A stretch of DNA of 64,000 nucleotides from Streptococcus oralis (GCF_023611505.1 NZ_CP097843.1:744001-808000), one strand, 5' to 3'; counted from the stretch's first letter, positions 12,462 to 21,764 are shown. Program-made: numbers and translations. Notes: generated by a model from the letters alone, not told the origin.

Positions 12462-13426
12462 TGGGAGAAAAAATAAGTGTTATTGTTCCGGTCTACAATG
12501 TAGAAGCCTATCTGGAGCGATGTGTGGAGTCGATTCTTCAACAGACTTATGCCCATTTTGAGTTAATCTTAATCAACGATGGTTCTACTGATTCCAGCGG
12601 ACAAATCTGTGATCACTTAGCATCTCAGTATGAGAATATTAAGGCTCATCATATCGAAAATGCTGGAGTTTCAAATGCTAGAAATATGGGAATTCAGCTA
12701 GCGACGGGTTCTTGGGTTACCTTTATTGATAGCGATGATTTCGTTACCCAGGATTACCTAGCTACTTTAGCAAGTGCAGTTGAGGGGGAAAACATAGGCT
12801 TTGTAATTGCTCCTCTGCACCATATTAAAAACGGCATTGTAACAGACCTACCTCCACATTCTGGAAAAACAGAACTCTGGTCAACAGAAGAAACCATGAA
12901 GGAACTACTGATGACCACCAGAACGTCATTTTTTCCAGTCGCAAAACTGTTTAAGAGAGACCTGCTTGCGGATGAAAAGTTTAATACAAATTATCACCTA
13001 GCTGAAGATGCCTTATTTTTAACTGAATTGCTACTAAAGACAAGATGCAGTTGCGTATTTATTGACAAACCTGTTTATTATTATGATCATCGTGAGGGAA
13101 GTGCAACGACATCTGTTAATCGATATGTATTTGATACAATAGAAGTTTATAAGCAAATAATTGCTCAAGTTTCACAAGCCTTCCCTAATTTAAAATACGA
13201 ATTAATAAATAGAGAATGTTGGTCGTACATTACAGTTTACGATAAAATTATCTTTACTTCACGTGAAGAGTATCAAAAGGAGAAAGCCGAGCTGAGGAAT
13301 TGGATTGTTCAGCACCGACGCGAAATATGGAAGGATGCTTATTTCACTACTTTTCGCAAGATAGCTATCCTATCACTTGTCATTTCTCCATGGCTATATA
13401 AGAAAATTGTTGGATTAAAAAACTAA
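12458..13426 (+). CDS. Family 2 glycosyltransferase
   Basis: GT-A fold transferase, 322 residues. 'ISVIVPVYN' at the N-terminus, 'INDGSTDSSG' (about 39-48) for nucleotide binding, and 'FIDSDDF' (D91, D93, D94) as the DxD metal site are all clear. The donor sugar cannot be read from the sequence. A second in-frame ATG at 12461 is equally possible. The C-terminus 'ILSLVISPWLYKKIVG' is amphipathic or membrane-associated. It lies within the LicD operon, so it most likely builds the teichoic acid repeat unit. Confidence 0.85.
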   Translation: MMGEKISVIVPVYNVEAYLERCVESILQQTYAHFELILINDGSTDSSGQICDHLASQYENIKAHHIENAGVSNARNMGIQLATGSWVTFIDSDDFVTQDYLATLASAVEGENIGFVIAPLHHIKNGIVTDLPPHSGKTELWSTEETMKELLMTTRTSFFPVAKLFKRDLLADEKFNTNYHLAEDALFLTELLLKTRCSCVFIDKPVYYYDHREGSATTSVNRYVFDTIEVYKQIIAQVSQAFPNLKYELINRECWSYITVYDKIIFTSREEYQKEKAELRNWIVQHRREIWKDAYFTTFRKIAILSLVISPWLYKKIVGLKN

Positions 13427-13447
13427 TATCATGAGAAGGAGTTGAAA

Positions 13448-15607
13448 ATGAATTTTTCAAAAATGGATGAATACTTTGAAAAATCAAAACTATGGATTGC
13501 GTATCTATTTGTTTTCATTTCGATTTTAAGTATGAGTTCACTGGTTTATAAGATAGCAAATCCCCTCTATAAGGGATTGTCAGCGATTGTAGTGCTTTAT
13601 ATTTGCTATACTTTATTGTTTAAGTGGAAAGAAATCACAGTAGATCGTAAATTTCTATCCTTATTTGGACTCTTAGCTGGAAGTCATCTGCTATCTGCTA
13701 TTTTCAATCGCTCGGGACATTTGATTGGAAATGTGATTGAAATTCTCTTCATGGTAACCTATGTTTTATTATTTACCATGTTACAATCGGGTCAACTCAA
13801 AAAATTATTTGACTGGATTGCCTATACGGTTCAAATTGTATCTTTTTCTTCAGCAATTTTTGCGTTTGGTTTATTGCTAAGTAGAGTCCTTATCCTATTT
13901 AAGATTGGCGAGCAATCTTATTATTATGGTGTCATGAATGGACGTCTGTGGGGGATTGTCAATCCTAATGCTAGTGCGATATTTTCATACATTAGCATTA
14001 TTTTGGCTATGTATTTGATCCATAAAGGAAGTAAATATTCTGTTTATCTTAAACTGAACAATGTGATTCAATTAGTTTACTTCGCTACGATGCAAAGTCG
14101 AGGAGCCTTACTTTCTTTACTTCTCATGATTGGACTCTATAGTTTCTTTGCTACTAGAGGAAGTATCGTTAAACGATTCCTCACTTTTATAGTTGCTGGT
14201 TTGCTGATTACTGCAACTAATATAGGATTAAGCTATGTAACTTCAATCTACATTTCATCTGAAACTGCGACTGTCTTAGATTTAAACAAAGGACAATCCT
14301 ATGCTGAAACAGATTCGTCTGTCACTAAGAAGAACGGTGAGCTCCATCTGATTGAAACAACACCAAGTGGTAGAACCTATATCTGGAAAAATGCCATCAA
14401 GATGGGAAGTACGAAACCAATTTTTGGTTATGGTGTACGAAATGTTCCAGATTACTACACAGAATATTTCAGTAAATTTGAGATTCAAAACTCTCTTATC
14501 GGTGGGAATTTCCATAACATTTTTGTGACCATATTTGTCAGTTCGGGAGTTCTAGGCTTAGCATTCTTCCTTCTTGTACTGGCTTATGTCATCAAGCGCT
14601 TTTTAACTTATTTGATTGTTTCCAAGAAAAATACTGATAAATTGATCATGATTCTTTTCTTCGGTATCTTGCTTGGTCAATTATTTGAAAGTCAGATTAT
14701 GTATTCAACCAACTTTATTAATATCATCTTCTGGCTAGCGATTGGCTATGGACTTGTAGTCTGCAAACAGGATGAAGGAATTCGGTATCAAGAAGTAACA
14801 GATGTCAGTGAAATTCAACAGATGGAACTTGGAATCATGGAGTATATTCATGATGTTTGTCAGAAAATTGGGGTTAAGTATTTCTTGGCATATGGAAGTC
14901 TAATTGGTGCTGTTCGCCATCAAGGATTTATACCTTGGGATGATGACATGGACATCTGCATGTTACGAGAAGATTATGAGAAGTTGCAAGACTACCTTAT
15001 CGCTAACCCTGATGAACGTTACGAGGTCATGTCTTATAAAAATAATCTCAACTATGTCTATCCCTTCATGAAAGTGCAGGATAACCATACCTACTTGTTG
15101 GAAGAAGATGTTCGCATCGATTCAAATATGGGGATATATGTAGATATTTTCCCTGTAGATGGCTACGAGGATGACGTAGAATTTAAAAACAAGATGACGA
15201 AACTGATAAAGAAACGTCAATTGAGTTGCTACACCTTTAAAGGAATTACTAATACGAAAAGTGTACTGAATTCACTGCTACGCTATGTGTCAGTTATTAT
15301 TTTCTATTTTACCAATACGAACAAATACGTTGCCCAGATTGAAGAGCTTGCAAAATCCCGTAAAGTCTCAGATTATGAGCAAGTGGATTATCTTATCTAC
15401 AAAGATATGAACAAACCAGTGTGGAGACGTGAATGGCTGGAACAAGTTACTACTGGAACATTTGAAGGTAAGGAATTTACCATTCCAAAAAATTATCATG
15501 AAATTTTGACCTCAGACTACGGAGACTATATGCAATTGCCACCGGTTGAACAAAGAGTATCTCATCATGATTTTAAATTATGGAAGATTGTTAAAAGGTC
15601 TAAATGA
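13448..15607 (+). CDS. Wzy-like polymerase fused to a LicD domain
   Basis: A two-part protein of 719 residues. Residues 1 to about 440 hold ten or more membrane segments with a large extracytoplasmic loop, containing 'NPNASAIFSYISIILAMYL' and 'GGNFHNIFV', as in O-antigen ligase/polymerase proteins. Residues about 450-719 are a full LicD domain: 'YGSLIGAVRHQGFIPWDDDM' with D498-D502, ending 'YGDYMQLPPVEQRVSHHDF'. I chose ATG 13448, since AGAAGGAG precedes it. The upstream in-frame TTG at 13442 is less likely. The polymerase would join teichoic acid repeats outside the membrane while the LicD part sits in the cytoplasm. The fusion runs in one frame without interruption. Confidence 0.85.
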   Translation: MNFSKMDEYFEKSKLWIAYLFVFISILSMSSLVYKIANPLYKGLSAIVVLYICYTLLFKWKEITVDRKFLSLFGLLAGSHLLSAIFNRSGHLIGNVIEILFMVTYVLLFTMLQSGQLKKLFDWIAYTVQIVSFSSAIFAFGLLLSRVLILFKIGEQSYYYGVMNGRLWGIVNPNASAIFSYISIILAMYLIHKGSKYSVYLKLNNVIQLVYFATMQSRGALLSLLLMIGLYSFFATRGSIVKRFLTFIVAGLLITATNIGLSYVTSIYISSETATVLDLNKGQSYAETDSSVTKKNGELHLIETTPSGRTYIWKNAIKMGSTKPIFGYGVRNVPDYYTEYFSKFEIQNSLIGGNFHNIFVTIFVSSGVLGLAFFLLVLAYVIKRFLTYLIVSKKNTDKLIMILFFGILLGQLFESQIMYSTNFINIIFWLAIGYGLVVCKQDEGIRYQEVTDVSEIQQMELGIMEYIHDVCQKIGVKYFLAYGSLIGAVRHQGFIPWDDDMDICMLREDYEKLQDYLIANPDERYEVMSYKNNLNYVYPFMKVQDNHTYLLEEDVRIDSNMGIYVDIFPVDGYEDDVEFKNKMTKLIKKRQLSCYTFKGITNTKSVLNSLLRYVSVIIFYFTNTNKYVAQIEELAKSRKVSDYEQVDYLIYKDMNKPVWRREWLEQVTTGTFEGKEFTIPKNYHEILTSDYGDYMQLPPVEQRVSHHDFKLWKIVKRSK

Positions 15608-15664
15608 CAGGATTGGGATTAAGAAACGTTTAAAAATATAGTCAAATTTAGGAGAATAGAACCT

Positions 15665-16477
15665 ATGTCTGAAAGAATTTTAACTCTTGAAGAAATCAAG
15701 CAAGTAGAATTGGATATTTTAAAGTATCTACATAATCTTTGTGAACAACATCAAATCAAATACTTTATTGATTTTGGAACCTTACTAGGAGCTGTACGCC
15801 ATAAAGGATTTATCCCTTGGGATGATGATACAGATATTTCCTTAGCGCGTGATGAATTTGAAAAACTGTATAAGGTTTTACAAAATGAAAATCATCCCTA
15901 CTATAAATTGATTTCATTCAGAGAAACAAAGGGATATCCATACAGTTATATGAGAGTCTATGATGTAAGGACACGTCGAGATGCTAACCTCGTAGACCCA
16001 ACGGTCGTATTGGGAACTTGCGTTGACATTTTTCCATATGATGGTGTTGTAACACAGGAATGTGACCGTAAGAAAATGAAACTCTACAAATATTTCGTTC
16101 GACTTTCTTCTTTGAATTTTAAAGGGATCAAGTCTGAGAATGGTGGACTTAAAAACCTCCCTCGTTATATGGGATCAGCTATTTTCCGCTTAACTTCCCC
16201 TCAGCTATGGAATCAAAAATTAGAGAGTCTTGCTTTGAGGTATAGTGTGGATCAATCAACAGATCTTACTTGTACAATCTATGACCCTTATTATCCAGAT
16301 GGTATAAAAAAAGAATGGCTCTATGATTTGATTGATATACCTTATGAAAACATTGTGGTCAAGGTTCCTAAAAAATACCATGAAATACTTGTCTACGAAT
16401 TTGGAGAAAACTATATGACTCCACCCCCTATTGAGCAACAAGTTTCAGGAGGGGATAAAAACTACTGGATTGATTAG
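15665..16477 (+). CDS. LicD family phosphocholine transferase
   Basis: Second free-standing LicD, 270 residues, with 'FGTLLGAVRHKGFIPWDDDT' (acidic cluster D53-D57) and the terminal 'YMTPPPIEQQVSGGD'. It resembles the LicD half of the preceding fusion more than the first LicD gene does, for example in 'VDIFPYDGV' compared with 'VDIFPVDGY'. A duplication of the fused domain is therefore plausible. The RBS TAGGAGAATAGAACCT precedes the ATG. Acceptor sugar unknown. Confidence 0.87.
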   Translation: MSERILTLEEIKQVELDILKYLHNLCEQHQIKYFIDFGTLLGAVRHKGFIPWDDDTDISLARDEFEKLYKVLQNENHPYYKLISFRETKGYPYSYMRVYDVRTRRDANLVDPTVVLGTCVDIFPYDGVVTQECDRKKMKLYKYFVRLSSLNFKGIKSENGGLKNLPRYMGSAIFRLTSPQLWNQKLESLALRYSVDQSTDLTCTIYDPYYPDGIKKEWLYDLIDIPYENIVVKVPKKYHEILVYEFGENYMTPPPIEQQVSGGDKNYWID

Positions 16478-16521
16478 ATTAGTAAAAGTTGCTTATTGTT
16501 TAAGATAAAGGAGTGTTCAAG

Positions 16522-19230
16522 GTGAAAAATAAATGGTTATTAAAATCAGTTAGATATAGTGTTCTCGCATTCTTTCTATTACTGATTCAGTTATCGCAAG
16601 GAGTAGATGCAGATACTATCTCTGCAGGTTCGGGCAATCGTATCCATTTCATAAATACTAAAGCAAAATCTGGAAGTGATGCCATCCTTCTGGAAAGTAA
16701 TGGCCATTATGCTTTGATTGATATGGGAGAAGACTATGATTTCCCTGATGGGAGTGACCCACGCTATCCAAGCCGCTGGGGAATTTCCATGAGAAATAAT
16801 CAAGTATTGGAAGATCGCTTGATTCGCCACCTGGATCAAATAGGTGTAAAAAAATTAGATTTTATTCTAGGAACTCATGTCCATAGTGATCATATCGGCG
16901 GAGCAGATGAGATACTTAATCGTTATCAAGTTGATAAGTTTTATCTGAAAAAATATTCAGATGATCGGATCACCTCACACTGGGGACTTTGGGATAATCT
17001 TTTTAATTATGATAATGCTTTGAGAGCGGCTCAAAAACGAGGGGTTACTCTTATTCAGAATATTACAGATGAGGATAGTCACTTTAAATTAGGTGATATG
17101 GATATCCAACTCTATAACTATAAGAATGAATATGATGCTGATGGGAATCTGAAAAGAGTTCGAGATGATAACTCCAACTCCATTGTTTCAGTGGTGACTG
17201 TGGCAGGAAAGAGAATCTATCTTGGTGGAGATTTGGATAATGCCGAGGGAGCAGAAGATAAGTTAGGTCCAGTTATCGGCAAGGTTGATATGATGAAATG
17301 GAACCACCATTATGATGCGACAATTTCAAATACGATTAATTTCCTTGAAAACTTATCACCAAAAATGGTTATTCAGACAACTGGTGGAGATATTAATGTT
17401 GCTTCAACCAGAGAATACCTTCAGAAGAAAAATATTCAGGTTCTTCATGCTGCTAGCCAAACTCAAGATGCTACCGTTTTTGATATTAGCGATAAAGGAT
17501 TTGCTAATGTTTCAAATACCTTCCCTGATATCCCTGTAGTTGACGAAAAATGGTATCAAGAAGATGGCTATTGGAAATATCGTTTGACTGACGGAGAAAT
17601 GGCTATCGGCTGGAGAGAGATTGGCGGAGCCACTTACTTCTTTAATGGAAAAGGACAAATGCAAGCAGGTCGCTGGCTTCACCTTAACGACGACTGGGGA
17701 GAAAATGCCAAAGGGAATGATTACTATCTGAACCAAAATGGTAAAATGCAAACTGGTGGTTGGTTCAAACTAGATGACTCTTGGTATTATATCCAATCAA
17801 ATGGTGCTAGACGATTTAGCGAGCTCTCTGAAATTGGAGGGAAAAAGTATCTCTTTGCGGCAGATGGGAAGATGCTAACAGGACATCAAGTCTATAATGG
17901 CAAGAAGATGTTCTTTAGCGAAAGTGGTGCACTCCAAGCAGCAGGTAAGCCTTCAACTTGGCAAAAGATTGATTCAGATTGGTATTTCTATGATGAGGAT
18001 GGGCTAAAGACTGTCGGTAAAAAGAATATTAATGGAAGCACGTACTACTTTAATCAAGAAGGTGTCATGCAAACTGGCTGGACCTTTGTTGATGGTCACT
18101 GGAACTATTTTGCAAGTTCTGGAGCTATGAAAACTGGTTGGGTCAAGGATCAGGAAACATGGTATTATCTGGATAAAGATGGCATCATGTTAACTGGCAG
18201 ACAAGATATAAATGGTGTTCGTTACTATTTGAATGCTAGTGGTGCCATGCAAACAGGCTGGGCCTTTGTTGATGGTCACTGGAACTATTTTGCAAGTTCT
18301 GGAGCTATGAAAACTGGTTGGGTCAAGGATCAGGAAACATGGTATTATTTGGATAAAGATGGCATCATGTTAACTGGAAACCAAGATATCAATGGTGTCC
18401 GTTACTATTTGAATGCCAGTGGTGCCATGCAAACAGGCTGGGCCTTTGTTGATGGTCACTGGAACTATTTTGCAAGTTCTGGAGTTATGAAAACTGGTTG
18501 GTTGAAAGATAATGAATCATGGTATTATTTGGATCCAGAAACAGGCATCATGGCTGTAGGCTCTAAAGAAATTGACGGTAAGAACTATTTCTTCAAATCC
18601 TCAGGCATCATGCAAGTTGGATGGCAGTGGTCAAATGATTCTTGGCATTATTACGCTACGTCTGGCGCAGTCCAAACTGGTTGGTTGAAAGATGGTGATG
18701 CTTGGTACTATCTTGAAGGAAAAGAAGGCATTATGCTGGTCGGCCTTCATCAAGTAGATGGTAAGCAATATTACTTTAGCAGATCTGGAGCCATGCAAAC
18801 AGGCTGGAAATGGTCTGATAATCATTACCGTTACTTTGAATCAAACGGTGCCATGAAAACTGGTTGGATAAAAGACAAAGGCGTTTGGTATTATCTAAAT
18901 CCTGAAGATGGTATCATGTTGGTTGGTCTTCATAAAGTAAATGGTGATCATTATTACTTTGATGAATCAGGAGCTATGCAAACAGGTTGGAAACAGCTTG
19001 ATGGTAATTGGTACTATTTCCAAGCTGATGGTTCTTTATTGAAGAACGCAACAACACCTGATGGTTACAAAGTAAACGAAGAAGGAATCTGGAAACAGGC
19101 TGTTGCTGCTGTAAATAGCGAGGCAGTTAAGCCAGAACAGAAACAAGAAGCTAATTCCTCTATTGTTGAACAACCTAAACAAGATTCAAACCTAGAAGCC
19201 AACGCTTCTGAAAAGAAAGAAAAAGAATAA
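16522..19230 (+). CDS. Choline-binding phosphocholine esterase (Pce/CbpE-like)
   Basis: Secreted surface protein, 902 residues from the GTG at 16522, chosen because AAAGGAG lies 8 bases upstream. The signal peptide covers about residues 1-31. The metallo-beta-lactamase-fold domain (about 38-335) has 'THVHSDHIGG' (H119, H121, D123, H124), 'YLGGDLD' and 'WNHHYD', the zinc ligands of the pneumococcal phosphocholine esterase Pce. Roughly two dozen 20-residue GW choline-binding repeats follow to about 850, then a charged tail. Pneumococcal CbpE is near 627 residues, so this array is much longer. The enzyme removes phosphocholine from teichoic acid, opposing the LicD proteins encoded just upstream. 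Confidence 0.88.
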   Translation: MKNKWLLKSVRYSVLAFFLLLIQLSQGVDADTISAGSGNRIHFINTKAKSGSDAILLESNGHYALIDMGEDYDFPDGSDPRYPSRWGISMRNNQVLEDRLIRHLDQIGVKKLDFILGTHVHSDHIGGADEILNRYQVDKFYLKKYSDDRITSHWGLWDNLFNYDNALRAAQKRGVTLIQNITDEDSHFKLGDMDIQLYNYKNEYDADGNLKRVRDDNSNSIVSVVTVAGKRIYLGGDLDNAEGAEDKLGPVIGKVDMMKWNHHYDATISNTINFLENLSPKMVIQTTGGDINVASTREYLQKKNIQVLHAASQTQDATVFDISDKGFANVSNTFPDIPVVDEKWYQEDGYWKYRLTDGEMAIGWREIGGATYFFNGKGQMQAGRWLHLNDDWGENAKGNDYYLNQNGKMQTGGWFKLDDSWYYIQSNGARRFSELSEIGGKKYLFAADGKMLTGHQVYNGKKMFFSESGALQAAGKPSTWQKIDSDWYFYDEDGLKTVGKKNINGSTYYFNQEGVMQTGWTFVDGHWNYFASSGAMKTGWVKDQETWYYLDKDGIMLTGRQDINGVRYYLNASGAMQTGWAFVDGHWNYFASSGAMKTGWVKDQETWYYLDKDGIMLTGNQDINGVRYYLNASGAMQTGWAFVDGHWNYFASSGVMKTGWLKDNESWYYLDPETGIMAVGSKEIDGKNYFFKSSGIMQVGWQWSNDSWHYYATSGAVQTGWLKDGDAWYYLEGKEGIMLVGLHQVDGKQYYFSRSGAMQTGWKWSDNHYRYFESNGAMKTGWIKDKGVWYYLNPEDGIMLVGLHKVNGDHYYFDESGAMQTGWKQLDGNWYYFQADGSLLKNATTPDGYKVNEEGIWKQAVAAVNSEAVKPEQKQEANSSIVEQPKQDSNLEANASEKKEKE
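18061..18510 (+). repeat. 180-bp tandem repeat inside the choline-binding array
   Basis: Two and a half near-identical copies with exact 180-bp period (18061, 18241, 18421), each coding for three 20-residue GW repeats. Copies differ at only a few bases until about 18480, pointing to recent duplication or gene conversion. Confidence 0.93.
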
Positions 19231-19235
19231 AGAAG

Positions 19236-19278
19236 AAATCCCCTACTGGCAACTAATTTATCAGTAGGGGATTTTTTA
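19236..19278. terminator. Bidirectional terminator between esterase and flippase genes
   Basis: A 13-bp stem AAATCCCCTACTG / CAGTAGGGGATTT (19236-19248, 19262-19274) with a T-run on the plus strand and A-rich bases on the other side. It serves two convergent genes. Confidence 0.9.
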
Positions 19279-20754
19279 ATTTCGTTTTAATTTAGCAAGT
19301 ACAAGATTCAGTGCATAGTGGAGTGTTTTGTCTTTGGTGATAAAGAGGGTCAAGAGATAATAGATACCACAAGTTGCTACGGTAGAAAGAACCATGAGAA
19401 TCATATTGAAGTTTACTGTGTAGGAATTGATTTGGAAAATCATTTTGAAAATATAGAAGATTGGGATAAAACCAAGGGATATGAGGCTGTAACGTGTTAA
19501 GGTTATAAAAATTTCTTTTAAACTAATCAGTTGATGTTTCTTGATAAAATGAATTTCAAGTAAAACTACGATAGTTTCTGCGATAATGGTCGTAGCGATG
19601 TAATACTCAGGTGCAAAAATATTATTGAAATACAAGATGCTATTTAATAGTATATTGGCGCCACCACCGAGGAAGTAAAAGGCAGTTAAGCGATTTTCAT
19701 GGTCGTTGATAAAGATAATCTGTTTACCAAGAATCAATTCAATAGCCCAGATGATGGTACGAAAAGCGAAGACGCTGGTTACGATACCTGCTTCAAGATA
19801 CTTTTCAGAAGAATAAATAACAGTTGCGTACCGTCCCAATATCATAATCCCGATACTAGTTGGAACCATAAGGAAATAGAATAAGGATGCCGCTTGATTC
19901 ACGAGATAATTGTAGGACTTGTAATCCTTTTTACCGAGATAGTAGCCAAGGCGCGGAATACTTACGTTGATAGCTCCACTCAAGACACTGGCAATTAGCA
20001 TGACGATACTATAGGCAATTGTATAATAGGAAATATAGTTTTCATCCGGTCCCTTGGTGATAAACATTCTATCTAGCAAGGTATAAAGCATATTAGCGTT
20101 TGCTAAGAGAAGCATAGTGAAGAGCGGTTTAGAAGCTTTAGCTAATTCGACGAATCCAATTTTAACAAAAGAAACTTCTCTCTTAATCCAAAGAAAACTA
20201 AGCAGGTAGTTGAGGATAGTGGTCGCTGTCATAACGATAGCATAAGGAACGATATCATCTGCCGTTTTAACGAAGGCGAAGATAGCGACCAGCATGGTAA
20301 TTCGAATAATTAACGTTTTGTAGAGGATGAAGGCATAGTTTTCATAAGCCTCGTTCATCCATTCGATATTGAGAAATTGGAAGAGTGCTTGGGCCCCTAG
20401 GATGTAGTAGAGGACTTTCAGATTCTCAATGCTGGTGTCAAAGAAGATAATGAGGAAGTAGATACCAGTCGTCAGGAGAGAAGTGAAAACCGAGATATAA
20501 AACAACTTAGAAAAGACGTAGTTGATTTTATTCTTGTCATCCTTGACCTTACTGATAGCTCGAATCCCGTAGTTGTATATTCCAAAGGCAGCTAGTGGAA
20601 TAACGAAACTTGCCCAGGTATTGGCCGTATTGAAATAACCGTAATTGGATTTGCTGAGAATCCGCGTCAGATAAGGATTTGTTATCAGTGGGAAAACGAT
20701 ATTGAGAATATTGACCAGCAGGCTGGCTAAGGCATTTACTTTTATATTTTTCAT
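19276..20754 (-). CDS. Polysaccharide flippase (MATE/MOP superfamily, RfbX-like)
   Basis: Integral membrane protein of 492 residues with about 14 hydrophobic segments. It begins MKNIKVNALASLLVNI and contains 'VFPLITNPYLTRILS', a pattern typical of Wzx-type transporters. It would move lipid-linked repeat units across the membrane. It is convergent with the LicD locus and ends at the shared terminator. It may serve the same glycopolymer or another one; pneumococcal teichoic acid is known to use the flippase TacF encoded elsewhere. The RBS is weak (AGAAAG). Confidence 0.87.
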   Translation of the reverse strand: MKNIKVNALASLLVNILNIVFPLITNPYLTRILSKSNYGYFNTANTWASFVIPLAAFGIYNYGIRAISKVKDDKNKINYVFSKLFYISVFTSLLTTGIYFLIIFFDTSIENLKVLYYILGAQALFQFLNIEWMNEAYENYAFILYKTLIIRITMLVAIFAFVKTADDIVPYAIVMTATTILNYLLSFLWIKREVSFVKIGFVELAKASKPLFTMLLLANANMLYTLLDRMFITKGPDENYISYYTIAYSIVMLIASVLSGAINVSIPRLGYYLGKKDYKSYNYLVNQAASLFYFLMVPTSIGIMILGRYATVIYSSEKYLEAGIVTSVFAFRTIIWAIELILGKQIIFINDHENRLTAFYFLGGGANILLNSILYFNNIFAPEYYIATTIIAETIVVLLEIHFIKKHQLISLKEIFITLTRYSLISLGFIPIFYIFKMIFQINSYTVNFNMILMVLSTVATCGIYYLLTLFITKDKTLHYALNLVLAKLKRN

Positions 20755-20790
20755 TGAACTTTCTTTCTTAAATCTAAAATCATATCTAGT

Positions 20791-20846
20791 ATTATATCAC
20801 ATTCTCGCTTCATTCTTTTGATAAAATCGTAAAAATCTAGTATAAT
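20791..20846. promoter_or_regulatory. Divergent promoters of flippase gene and mecA
   Basis: Rightward: TTGATA (20818-20823), 17 bases, TATAAT (20841-20846) for mecA. Leftward: an extended -10 TGATATAAT (minus strand, hexamer at 20791-20796) for the flippase gene. The two lie only about 20 bases apart. Confidence 0.78.
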
Positions 20847-20876
20847 AGATAGACTGAAAGTATGAGGTTACTAGAT

Positions 20877-21617
20877 ATGAAGATGAAACAAATTAGTGAT
20901 ACAACACTAAAAATCACGATGACTTTAGATGATTTGATGGATCGGGGAATGGAGATTGCAGACTTTCTCGTTCCTCAGGAAAAAACCGAAGAGTTTTTCT
21001 ATGCTATTTTAGATGAATTAGAAATGCCAGACAATTTCTTGGATAGTGGCATGTTGAGTTTCCGTGTGACTCCAAAACCAGATAAGGTGGACGTCTTTGT
21101 GACCAAGTCCAAGATTGACCAAAATCTGGATTTTGAAGATTTGGCGGATTTACCCGATATGGAAGAATTAGCCCAAATGTCACCAGATGAATTCCTCAAA
21201 ACCTTAGAAAAGAGCATTGCAGACAAGACCAAGGACGATATTGAGGCTATCCAGTCCCTAGAACAGGTCGAGGCTAAAGAAGAGGAGCAAGAACAGGCAG
21301 ATAAGGAGACTGAGATCAAGAAGGAACCTTATATCTACTATATCTTGCGTTTTGCAAGCCTTTCTGACCTAGTTGCTTTTGCAAAGACTGTTAACTACCA
21401 GATGGAAACATCTGAACTCTATAAGATGAATGGACATTACTACTTGACGATTTTAGTCGATGTGGAAAATCATCCTAGTCCATATCCAGCCTGGCTCTTG
21501 GCCCGTATGCGCGAATTTGCAGATGATAGTGACATCAGTCGCTCAGTCTTGCAAGAGTATGGGCAAATCTTGATCAATCACGACGCAGTTATCGGTCTGC
21601 AAAAGATTAGTTCATAA
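20877..21617 (+). CDS. mecA: Adaptor protein MecA
   Basis: Adaptor that hands substrates to the ClpC/ClpP protease and in pneumococci limits competence by targeting ComX/ComW; this is known for the family. From ATG 20877 the protein has 246 residues starting MKMKQISDTTLKITMTLDDL. The N-terminal substrate-binding domain (about 1-110), an acidic low-complexity linker (about 120-155) and the C-terminal ClpC-binding domain ('EPYIYYILRFASLSDLVAFA' onward) are visible. GAGGT at 20864-20868 is the RBS for this start, so the in-frame ATG at 20862 is rejected. Confidence 0.95.
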   Translation: MKMKQISDTTLKITMTLDDLMDRGMEIADFLVPQEKTEEFFYAILDELEMPDNFLDSGMLSFRVTPKPDKVDVFVTKSKIDQNLDFEDLADLPDMEELAQMSPDEFLKTLEKSIADKTKDDIEAIQSLEQVEAKEEEQEQADKETEIKKEPYIYYILRFASLSDLVAFAKTVNYQMETSELYKMNGHYYLTILVDVENHPSPYPAWLLARMREFADDSDISRSVLQEYGQILINHDAVIGLQKISS

Positions 21618-21643
21618 ATTTTGAAAATCATTTTCACTTATCA

Positions 21644-21676
21644 AGAAAGACGAATCATGGGATTCGTTTTTTCTTT
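21644..21676 (+). terminator. Intrinsic terminator after mecA
   Basis: Stem ACGAATC / GATTCGT (21650-21656, 21661-21667) with loop ATGG, flanking A/T pairs and a long T-rich tail. Confidence 0.85.
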
Positions 21677-21708
21677 TCTAGGCTGAAATAGTGATTTACT
21701 ATAATAGG

Positions 21709-21733
21709 AATTTTCACAAAATTCTGTTATAAT
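21709..21733 (+). promoter_or_regulatory. hom-thrB promoter with CodY-like box
   Basis: AATTTTCACAAAATT (21709-21723) matches the CodY consensus AATTTTCWGAAAATT at 14 of 15 positions and lies just upstream of the extended -10 TGTTATAAT (21725-21733). Repression by CodY when branched-chain amino acids are plentiful is inferred. Confidence 0.6.
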
Positions 21734-21764
21734 GGCTATATCAGAAAATTTCTAGGAGACAAAC

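Noticed and set aside
15608..15664. Separate promoter before the second LicD gene
   Set aside because: No acceptable -10/-35 pair; the gene is probably read from the locus promoter.
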